NCBI GenBank assembly: GCA_029204225.1
Contig: CM055101.1
Span: 63,758,671-63,822,670 of the forward strand
DNA: 64,000 nucleotides
Origin: Diphasiastrum complanatum
Lineage: Eukaryota; Streptophyta; Lycopodiopsida; Lycopodiales; Lycopodiaceae
Direction: 5' to 3'
Shown: positions 55,300 through 64,000 of the stretch, in pieces
How the letters are laid out: each line of letters starts with the position of its first letter
How positions within the stretch are numbered: position 1 is the stretch's first letter
Notes under the pieces: generated by a model
The model's database searches: none
What the model was told of the DNA's origin: nothing
What the model saw: only the letters and a program-made list of their open reading frames with translations
Translations under genes and position numbers: made by a program

Positions 55300-55920
55300 G
55301 AAATAAACTAAGATCAATAATTTTGTGAGAGATATGGATCGATAGAAATTGAATGCATGCTCGGATAGAGTCGTGAGCACATCCACCGAAGAGGATATGT
55401 GTGCAAAAATTACCGTTTGTCAGTTTAAATCTGAAGTTCAGTATGAATTTAAAATTTTTATGGTGCAGAGAGATGACGCAAGTTCCTCAGGTGTCAAGGA
55501 CGACTGTCGTCTAATTAGATTCTTAGGAATCAGAGACGTTTGTGTTCTGATTAGACTAAGTGAACGAGCTAATGACAAATAATGAAAAGAGTGCAATCTG
55601 ATCACAACACATAAACAACTACGTTAGACATAGATGAATGATGTGCTGCTTGTATATTACACTGACTCCTCGTCGAATAAACAATACAATTAGTTACAGT
55701 CTAAATAAAAGACGACGTAAACTTAGAATAAAAGCTTTCGCTCTATTGCATAGTTCAGAATGAGAGTTGGAGATCTAGTTATAAGCAGCTTCATTCTTGT
55801 TTTACAAGAATCGTTTGACTAATCTCTTTTTACAAGAATAGTTTAGCTTAACTATGTACTTGAATGCATATTTAAAAGTATTTGATGTACAACGACATCT
55901 GTACAAGCCGTAGATTAGTT
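55300..55920 (-). mobile_element. LTR-like sequence related to 0.8-1.03 kb
   Basis: Shared blocks in the same order include TCCTCAGGTGTCAAGGA versus TCCTCAGGCGTCAAAGA, GATCACAACA versus AATCACAACA, and ATAGATGAATGATGTGCTGC versus ACAGATGAAGAACGTGTTGC. Read on the minus strand it has a CTTATAACTAGATC TATA-like element. It is likely an LTR (solo or truncated) of a minus-strand copia-type element placed against the truncated plus-strand one. Confidence 0.55.
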
Positions 55921-57720
55921 AGGGTTTAACTCCATCGGGAGTGTGATAACGTGGCGTTACCGTAACCATGTACTGACCATAGCCATTGCTGCTGTGGTGC
56001 CCCAACGGTCCGCGCCGCAGGTGGAGTGTGAAGTACAAGTTGCCGTAGCCACATATAGATTGCAAACAACGTTTGGACGGTCCCAGAAGGTCCTTTGTTT
56101 GATGATCGAAAGCTGCAAGCAAACCACATGTGTTGACTTTCAAAAAATTGACAACTTTTTTCAAATGCAAGAAATTTTAGGTTTGTCATTTTCACATGGA
56201 AGAAATTTTTGTTTAGTAAACTAGGTAGATTGTTATAAAAGTTGGGTTACATAGGTCTATTGAGTCAGTAAAATAAATTTTTAATGATCTGCCGACAAAA
56301 AAAATCTGAGATGCAGGATCTTGAAGACAAAAAATTTTAAAAATAATAACTTCAAAAAAGTCCAAGAAATTGGAGAGAAACCTCAGCGAGGTTTCCTGAA
56401 CACTGCCCTAAACTATGGAGAGCATCAACATAAGACTATTAATGGGAGCTCCATAACTCATATCTACTGGAAGTAGTACCACTAAATAAAGTTAACAAGT
56501 AGCGGACTGGCCAATGAGTAAACAAAAAAGCCTGACTCAGTCGACAAGTGGGCCCAAATGTATAAAGGAGTCCAATTAGTTACAAATGAATTTAATATAA
56601 AATTTTTAAGAAACTAAAGTTGCTATGGCACATGGTTTTGGGTACGTCAAACCCTAACCCTAGCCTTGTTTGTATAAGGGCAACAAACATGCAACATTAA
56701 AACTATATTGACCATTTGACACTTTGAAACAACTTTAGCTCCTTTCACTACAACTAAATGTTCATCACATCAGGGTTCATGTCCTGGCAAGAGAATGATG
56801 CCCTCCTGTTTTGGCAATTGCCTTAGGATACAAATAAACTATTGCACATTTGGTTTACAAATAAATTGAAATATGAGGGCTTGAGAATCAAACTTGCCCA
56901 TTTGGTTGCCATTATTTGTGCTATGAACTTATGAAAGTGTGCATATGCTTTATTTGTGTGTAATCCACAATTTATTATTTGAACTACTTAATCAATAAAT
57001 TACTAAATTACAATCTTGCCAAGTTGATTTTTATCTTATTGTGCTGCAAACTAAACTATATTTGACATGAAGGGGGACTAAATTGACGACAAAACCTAAA
57101 CATAAATGTAAACCTGACATGAACTTTCATATACCAACTAAATTTTATTCACCCATCTTACCACTCTTTGACAATGATTTTGGAAGGCCAAGAGCTACCT
57201 TCTTGGTGCACGTCATTTCCATTGATTTGAAGTTAGAATGACCTAACTTCTTGAAGTTAGAACGGCCTAAGTTCTTGTGCCAAAGCTCCACTTGAGTGGC
57301 TTCCTCCTTTGCCATCATCACACTTTCACTAGAAATAATAATATTAAGTCTAAACAGCCTCCCTTGCTCAAAGTGATTTCAACAAACAAAGTCGTGGGAG
57401 AAAAATTTGCAGTAGGAATAATGCTATAAAGTTCGAACCTAAGGTAGCCACTTCAAGCAATGATTATATAGTACAAGAATGAAAAATTGATTGATTTCAC
57501 AAAATTTAAAAGTGGTGAACCAAAAAAAACATTATAAGAAGGTGGCAGCAGTATGCAAAAAACACAAAAAAAAAATTAATGAAAGTGATGAACTTTTGAG
57601 ATTTTAGCACTTTTACTTTTAGAGGCAACAATTCCAAAAACATATTGCCTAATTCCATGCACCTAGGTCTTATCCATATTTTGAAAACACACTATTATGA
57701 CAAAGGGTGGAGAGATCATG
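55920..57720. other. No recognised gene
   Basis: Overlapping ORFs at 55919-56224 on both strands have no recognisable domain. AAACCCTAACCCTAG at about 56650 is a single telomere-like match. Confidence 0.4.
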
Positions 57721-57724
57721 GGGC

Positions 57725-58440
57725 CAATGTAGGTGGGCATAGTTAAATATAGGCAGGCGTAGTTACAAGATCACTTTAATGAAGAAAATCGATATAACCA
57801 AAACAAAGTGCTCAATAGAGGCCATATACTATATCATTGACTCTACGCTTTTGGATGCATCTCAACATCAAAAGGAGCTTCCATTCACTTCATAGCTACA
57901 AGGAGACAAGCATCATAAAAGATATCTGAACCACTGTAAGCATTTTTCTAAGCCATTCTATGCTTTTGCAATTGCTCCATTTTAGTTTGTCTTGAAGATC
58001 TTGACTCAATGGCCCTATATAATGGATCTTTGGCATGCTTGCATAAATGTTACCTACTTGAGCTTAATGCTCCTTTTTGTGGCACACCAGATCTTTGTAG
58101 ACAAGTATTGGAAAGAAGAAAGATAGTGGAGTTAAATGTAGGCGGGTATAGTTACAAGATCACTTCAATGAAGAAATGGATAAACCAAAACAAAGGAGGT
58201 CATGTACTATGATTCGCTCTATGCTTTTGGATGCATCTAAGCATTAAAAAGAGCTTCCATACACTTCATAACCACAAGGAGATAAGCATGATCAAAGAGA
58301 TCCCAACTATATATTGGCTCTTTGGCATGCTTGCATAAAAGGAAATATTATCTACTTGAGCTTGATGCTCCTTTGTGTGGCTTTCTAACACCAAACCTTT
58401 GTGGATAGGTATTGGAGATAAGAGAGATGGTGGAGAGGGT
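57725..58440. repeat. Two diverged direct repeats of about 300-400 bp
   Basis: Blocks recurring in order are GTAGTTACAAGATCACTTTAATGAAG / GTATAGTTACAAGATCACTTC, CTCTACGCTTTTGGATGCATCT, GAGCTTCCATTCACTTCATA, CTTTGGCATGCTTGCATAAA, CTACTTGAGCTTAATGCTCC and AGTATTGGAGA. The first unit starts near 57730 and the second near 58140. Confidence 0.8.
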
Positions 58441-60845
58441 AACCTTTTCATTCATTATCCTCATGTTTTCTATGAAGGAAAGCACTTTAGCATGGAAAAA
58501 TTAGCCTATTTCACTTTTTTCAAAATTAAAACAATAAAAGTGAAAACTAATCATGCATTCAATCATAAAGCATGCTTAGAAAGAAAGATGAAGGCTAGCC
58601 ATATTTTTGAAAATGTCACTTCTTGGTAAAAAATAATAAAGCATTCTACTACTTGCATTAAGACCTATATTCATTATGAGAAAGTCAAATACCATGGAAA
58701 TCTATGAAAACAAGAAGTAATGATATTAAGCATTACACACACTCCTCTTGGCTAACTAATTATTCCAGAGGTCTAATATGACTTGCTTTTATTTTATTTT
58801 AGCTTTTACTTTTATGTAATTTTAATTTTTGATTAGCTAATTATTGCAATCAAAGTCCCTTAGACAACATTTTGAGGTGCTCCTAATTAATAGCAAAAGC
58901 TCTTCACCATACAATGTTTCAAGAGCTCCTAAATAATAGTAAAAGCTCTTTACGATATGGTGCTTCAAGTGCACTATTTGAGATTATACCTATCTTCCTA
59001 ACTATGGCACATCTTGGCACTACATGGGCAAAGATCGTGCTTTGAGTTGCATTTACAAAATTGCACCATTCTAGTGGTGAATTTTTTATGTACAAATTCA
59101 AAATTTCAAATTTGATTAGTTATCATTTTTATTCTTACAAAATTCGCATGGAGTGTGTTGGAGTAGATGTATGATATATCAATGTTGAATAGCATCAATG
59201 AAGTGGACTCTCCAAACAAGCTTGTCTTCCCTAAAATTATTCAAGCTAGAGATTTTAAAAGTATATTGCATGCCATAATGCAAGTAATGATCTGATTATT
59301 TGCACCACAACATCTCGACCTTATTATTAGCGACATGTGTACTTGAGCTTGTGTATTTGAGATTACTACCCAAAATTGGGTACAATAACTCGTATTGTCA
59401 TCAAGACCTTTCCATGTATTCTTGGTTTTATTCTTTCAACATACGACTCAACAAGTCTTTTGGCAAAATTGATTGAATTTAGGTACTAAACTTTCAAATG
59501 TTGTGATGCATTTTTCTTATAAGAAACCATAAAATATTACACATATTTTGAAGGTGCTTGACAAAACATTAATAAATAGTTTCTTTTGTTTATTCTTGTG
59601 ATTTTCCAAATGTAACAACATTTGCTAAATGCCAAATAGTCACAAAGCATAGATCCCTCAAAAGTGCTCTTAATTCCAAAACCTCTCATACATTAATGAA
59701 TTGGTAGAGTTGCCTTCCACAAATGATATGTAACCATAAAACCAAAAGAATGACTTCGTGCCTCGAAAAGATATTAAAAAACTCTAGTCAACACTCATAT
59801 TCAAGGCTTCACTTTATGCTCCAAATTTATCTTTTTGCTAGACATTTTTAGAATATCTTGATGCTCAAGAAAGTTGACCTAATACCATAGCTTCCCTCTA
59901 CAATTTTGAAAGTGATGTCCAATATATCTTTCCCTTGAAATGAAAAAGAAAATAGGCCAGAAGAAGGTATGAAGCTCACAAACCAAAAGGTATAGTGAAA
60001 ATTTCCAAACTAAACATATAGTTTTTTTTTTTCATCTATATTACTAAAAGAAGGGAGTGAATCCAGAAATCATTTATTTCCAAAGCTTTTCAATCAATAT
60101 AGGTACTATGTGATTGCACGTGAGGTATAGCCCTCATTTTATGGTCATTGCCTTTCTTGGACATGCATTTAAAGGGACTATAAATAAGTTTTTTAGCTTT
60201 CTCATTACTTTGAGGTCTTAATGTAAATAAGTTTAAAGTTTCAAATAAATCCTTAGTCCTTGACATTAGAGGAGTTGACAAGAGTTGGAAATGTGCCCAT
60301 GTAGACACACACCACTTACTATATTGTGAGCCTTCTCATCTTGGCCTTTGTTGTGATGCTCATTGTACATGATATTCAACTAATTTTGCAAAAACAAGTT
60401 GCTTTAATGTGGATTTAGTACATGTGTACATTCTATGTTACATAACTTGATGCTAATAATTGATAATCTAGAGCATCTCTTTAGCTAATTTGCACCAAAA
60501 GGCAAAAGTAAAAAATTGCACATCAAAAGAGTGCAAAACTCCACAACTTATCTAGGATAGACACCTCAACTTCAACTTTGAGAGAATCATCACAATAAGC
60601 TACGCCCAGTATTAAAAGAAGCTCAAGATCAAAGACTCATAAAAAGTTTTTTGCCATATTCATTAGTGTTGCTTCACATGCTATCCATGCATTTATGCAA
60701 ATGCAAATTTAGAGCTGAATCAAGCTTTTCATAGATAGTCACAACTGAAATGACATGTAATTAATCTAGTTTTTGATCTGATTGCCCAGTCCTGTGTGTC
60801 ACTTAGCCCCAGCAAAGAAAATATAAAGAGCTCTTCGTGGTAAGT
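58440..60845. other. No recognised gene
   Basis: AT-rich with short ORFs only, running up to the 3' end of the CASP-like gene. Confidence 0.4.
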
Positions 60846-60848
60846 CGA

Positions 60849-62032
60849 CTAAGGGGTACTTTTCTGCAGGTAGGCCATGATTCCATAAAGTCGGAAGAGG
60901 TGGTATGCTGAGATGCCAGCTGACGAAAATAGTATAAGCAGTGAGAGGTACGCCACCGCAGTGGAGGCTCCGTATTGGCTGCAAAAATGTCTGAAGTCGG
61001 CACAGACGGGATTCCAGCCCACTTTGGGAGCTCCTTTCTCGGCTATGTATGCTACTTCACTCACCACCGCTGTTGCACTCACCAAAAGGTATGTCAATCC
61101 CTGCAGCATGCACTCAGATCATGATTAGGATGAGCTGCAGCATGCTCGCAAGCTGCGATTTAATGTCGAAAACATGAGCCAAACTCACTCATCAGGCCTG
61201 ATTGAAGAGCAGGAGTTCATCAAATTACTATCTGTAAGTTAAGCTGCTGGTGACTGGAGTCAGAACATGATTAGGATGAGTTACTCTCGCAGGCAACTGC
61301 AATTTAGATTATACTAGACTAGATCACTAACCAGGACTCAAGAGCAGGAGTTCATCAAACCATATTACAATTAAACTGGCTTTTATACCTGATCCAAAAT
61401 GAATGTGATCCAGGCTGTTGTCGTGCTCCCCAGTATCGTCCTGTTTGTTATCATAGCCGTTCCAGATGCAATTGCATGTAGTAAGGAGTAAAGAGCAACC
61501 ATAGAAAGAGAGATCACGTAGAACCTTGCAAAACAGCATGACCGGATGAAATATCAGGTTGTGTCTTTTGCCTAGAATTATATATTGCCTAGCTGTGAAT
61601 ATGTCAACGGAACTCCAAAGGCCGCGTGTGGTTTAAATTATCGCATATGTGCGCAAAATAAGATAACACTAGTGAATATAAATGCTTATGGCGGCTTTCT
61701 TTTAACCATAATGAAAGAATATAAGAGTTATATATTATGATTCCTACGTACTTGAGAGCTGTAATGTCAGCAAAGGAAGCAGATCTAATGAGGACTATAG
61801 GCTTAGAAGTCCCTGGCAAACTGACAGAAATCGCCTGCGTCTCTTTGTCTGTCAACATAAGGACTAATGCGAGCATGGACAAAGCTCCCACCACCAATCT
61901 TAGAACTAGAACTGTGAACTTCAATTCTCCACCTTTCCAACTACTTGCATGCGCCACAGGCACGTGATCTTGCCTCGCAATTATCAAGTTGATAGGAACC
62001 TGAGCTTCGCCATTACCCTGATTGCAGTTCAT
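60849..62032 (-). CDS. CASP-like (CASPL) four-helix membrane protein, three exons
   Basis: Exons on the minus strand are 61752-62032, 61389-61524 and 60849-61100. Introns start GT and end AG, and phases match (AA/G split codon, then phase 0), giving 222 residues. A cytosolic N-terminus (MNCNQGNGEAQVPIN) leads to helix 1 (VLRLVVGALSMLALVLML), an extracellular loop with SFADITALK, helix 2 (FYVISLSMVALYSLLHAI), helix 3 starting DQGLTYLLVSATAVVSEV, a second loop with GWNPVCADFRHFC (paired Cys), helix 4 (AVAYLSLLILFSSAGISA) and YHLFRLYG. This is the MARVEL-like DUF588/CASP-like architecture. The DQ-xx-YLL and W-x2-VC-x5-FC patterns resemble subfamily 2. CASPL proteins form plasma-membrane domains, and those relatives that scaffold Casparian strips are CASPs proper. 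The frame is intact, so it is probably functional. Confidence 0.9.
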
Positions 62033-62227
62033 GACGTAGGATCAACCTTTAAACAAGGTGAATTCAAAGGTGAACATTTGCCAGCTAAAACTTCAACCAC
62101 CACTGCGAGTGCACACGAGAGTGAGAGTGTTGACATTCATGGGCAGTAGCTGCAGCTTGGATCTTGCCTATGTATGTAAATTCAGGACATGAACGATGCA
62201 AATTAGGCCTGGCAAAAAGGATCCGCA

Positions 62228-62384
62228 TAAATGGAGGTTTTGCAAAATTCATGCCATCTACTCCAGATGAGGAGTGGGTTACGCAGGTTAATCAGCCCAC
62301 AATCTCTGGCTGATTAACCTGCGTTCCTTAACCCACTCCTAATCTGGAGGAGATGGCTTAAATTTTGCAAAACCTCTATTTATG
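62228..62384. repeat. Large imperfect inverted repeat (foldback), arms about 70-75 bp
   Basis: The left arm (about 62228-62296: ATAAATGGAGGTTTTGCAAA ... AGGTTAATCAGCC) pairs with the right arm (about 62307-62384: GGCTGATTAACCT ... TTTTGCAAAACCTCTATTTAT) around a loop of about 10 bases, with a few mismatches and a short indel. It lies about 200 bases upstream of the CASPL start codon and could be a MITE-like foldback or a hairpin RNA source. Confidence 0.88.
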
Positions 62385-62387
62385 GTG

Positions 62388-62388
<1 letters not shown>

Positions 62389-62483
<95 letters not shown>

Positions 62484-62505
62484 GAAGGACAGGGAGGGAC
62501 AGACA

Positions 62506-62547
<42 letters not shown>

Positions 62548-62635
62548 GCCCTGGAAAGCGAAGTGGTCCAATCAAAACACACACACACACACACACACAC
62601 ACAAAGCCCTAGAAAGCGAATTGGTCCAATCAAAA
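62389..62635. repeat. Compound microsatellite (CT)n(AT)n(AC)n with a duplicated spacer
   Basis: A CT run (62389-62458), an AT run (62459-62482), then AC runs (about 62507-62545 and 62577-62603). The unit CACAAAGCCCTGGAAAGCGA plus GTGGTCCAATCAAAAC is repeated after each AC run with a few differences. Confidence 0.93.
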
Positions 62636-62819
62636 CTTGGGAATATTCTTGTTCATTAGAGGAGACCTTATAAAAAATGCCACATAGGATGAGAAAAAAA
62701 AGTCTAAATAAATAAAACAATATTGTTTATTTGTTTGTCCACACCACTCCCAAAGCCTATACCACTCCCAATGTTTTAACCGGCTCGTCTACACTTATTG
62801 TTAAGCAAACTAACTGTTG

Positions 62820-63160
62820 TTATGGTTGCGTTTTGTTTAACCACAGTTTAACTAATATGATTTTGAATGCATACTGTCTTTTGAAATCAAAATGTGATCT
62901 CCATCTCCATATTTGAATAAGGACCATTACATAAGCTCTCATCAGAAATTGGTTATCTTGTATTTTGTTTAACGACGATTTTAGAAATATGATTTTGAAT
63001 GTGTATTCTCTCTTGAAATATGAAATCAAAATATGAGCACCATCTTGTGGTGGAAATTAAAATATTAGCGTCATATCCATATTTGAATATAGAAGGGATC
63101 ACCATTATAGAAGTTTTCATCAAAAATTGGTTATCTTGCATCAGGTAAGAATATATTTGC
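62820..63160. repeat. Tandem repeat upstream of RAG1-like copy 3
   Basis: Recurring blocks are TTTTGTTTAACCACAGTTTA / TTTTGTTTAACGACGATTTT, AATATGATTTTGAATG, TCAAAATATGAGCACCATCT, CCATATTTGAATA and TCAGAAATTGGTTATCTTG. There are two to three units of about 120-170 bases. AAAATATGAGCACCATCT also occurs upstream of copy 2 (about 43530). Confidence 0.8.
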
Positions 63161-63299
63161 ATTCAAATATTTTTTAGTATCTATATTATGAATACTTTGA
63201 AGCTTGTCACTGGTTTTGTACTTTCGCCTTGGCACCTTTACAGAAAAGATGAGTCAAAGGATCATCAATATCTATTGAGGACCATCTATGTTATAGGAC

Positions 63300-64000
63300 T
63301 GAATGAAAAAAGAATTTGGATCTGTGGACAAATGGGTCTTTGTATCCTGAAAATCCTAATACCCTAAAACATCCCGTCTTCTCCGCAATAACTTAGCTAG
63401 TTATATGGATCTACAATGGGCATAATGGCTTATTGGGATATTGTGAAAGATTAAAAAATTATGGAAATACATGTCAGTGCAGAGGATTTAGTTTTTGGAG
63501 AGTCAAATCAGATCTATGTCTTTCTACCATCATGAGAGTTGCAACAAGAAAATACGGATCTTCGAACAATATATGAGTCATTGAAAAAAGTTATTTAAGA
63601 CATTAGAATTGAATCTGAACAAATGCAAGTAATATTGCATTCTATTCGTTTTGAGAATTTACAGTTAGCGAAAGATGTGAAAATATTAACAAAGAAAGCT
63701 AAAAACAAGAAACAAAAGCGACAATCTTGCAAGGATATTCAGAATCTCTCAATAGGAGATTACCGAAACAAAAGGATTCATGCATTCAAGTAAGTATTTT
63801 GTAATTTCTCTCAGATGATTAACTGAATGTGCTTATGAAGGTCTGTTTTCAAATATATTTTCTTTCTATGTAGGTCTGCATTGGTTGCAAATCAAAATAT
63901 CAGAGATAATGATTCAATTGAAAAGACATTGGGTTATATATTAACAGGTAAATTAACTGAATCTATGTTGGTGAATAATAAAAGTCCACATGTAATGTCT
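63300..64000 (+). pseudogene. RAG1/Transib-like transposase, copy 3 (5' part, runs off the window)
   Basis: It matches the N-terminal part of copy 1. NGHNGLLGYCERLKNYGN (from about 63417) with Cys pairs corresponds to the block at 3155. A coiled-coil-like stretch ends in DIQNLSIGDYRNKRIHAFK. A GTAAGT-TGTAG intron lies at 63790-63873 in the same position and phase as intron 3546-3719 of copy 1. The next exon opens SALVANQNIRDND, then LGYILTGKLTESMLVNNK. It has an in-frame stop in the coiled region (near 63595). The catalytic part would lie beyond the window end. Confidence 0.75.

Noticed and set aside
55919-56224. Three overlapping ORFs of 83-93 codons on both strands
   Set aside because: No domain and no splice support. 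Openness in several frames suggests a local composition effect.
56645-56665. AAACCCTAACCCTAG as an interstitial telomere
   Set aside because: It holds fewer than two full units and one variant, so chance is likely.
61604-61740. Extension of CASPL exon 1 through YVGIIIYNSY to the ORF stop
   Set aside because: A GTACGT donor and a phase-matched second exon encoding the expected helix 2 show that this part is intron.

Overview
This is a stretch of an AT-rich nuclear genome from a land plant. It has GT-AG introns, Ty1/copia and Ty3/gypsy retrotransposons with plant-type methionine-tRNA primer sites, plant-specific gene families (a CASP-like membrane protein, a ribosomal-L18a-like membrane protein, PPR repeats), TTTAGGG telomere-type motifs and very long CT/GA microsatellites. 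The species cannot be fixed from the sequence. A fern or other repeat-rich seedless plant is only a guess. Gene density is very low.

Two genes look intact. On the + strand, a ribosomal-L18a-like small membrane protein has exons at 33256-33425, 33648-33765 and 41762-41824. Its second intron is about 8 kb and carries a broken Ty3 element and a copia gag relic. On the - strand, a three-exon CASP-like four-helix membrane protein lies at 60849-62032. A PPR pseudogene lies at about 44.75-45.53 kb.

Layout. 0.18-2.7 kb: microsatellite, then the LTR and pol end of a minus-strand copia element. 3.1-5.8 kb: a decayed, intron-containing DDE transposase whose motifs line up in order with the RAG1/Transib catalytic core. 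5.8-7.1 kb: unrecognised minus-strand coding relics. 7.58-7.72 kb: six CACGTG boxes. 7.96-9.3 kb: a histone-H3-like reading frame with a long basic tail, followed by exons resembling a Ulp1/C48 protease. A second exon with a DCG motif lies on the opposite strand at 9.35-9.8 kb. 10-15 kb: Ty3 LTR pieces, a tandem-repeat array and a (GA)n tract. 15.5-21.5 kb: two or three minus-strand copia relics. 23-25.5 kb: Ty3/gypsy. 29.6-31 kb: minisatellite. 31.2-41.8 kb: the L18a-like gene. 42.6-44.1 kb: LTR piece, copia gag piece and copy 2 of the RAG1-like element. 48.9-51.4 kb: minus-strand chromodomain Ty3 element with a GA tract of about 139 units inside its LTR. 51.5-55.3 kb: plus-strand copia element with LTR, primer site, gag, protease and integrase. 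55.3-60.8 kb: LTR-like and unrecognised DNA. 60.8-62.6 kb: CASP-like gene, foldback and compound microsatellite. 62.8-64 kb: copy 3 of the RAG1-like element, running off the window.

The most notable material is the three-copy family of RAG1/Transib-like transposase genes with shared intron positions and shared CACAGT/CACAAT-containing upstream repeats, together with the neighbouring histone-fold plus protease-like gene. Both are pseudogenised here. Similarity statements were made by eye from motifs and spacing, not by a search.
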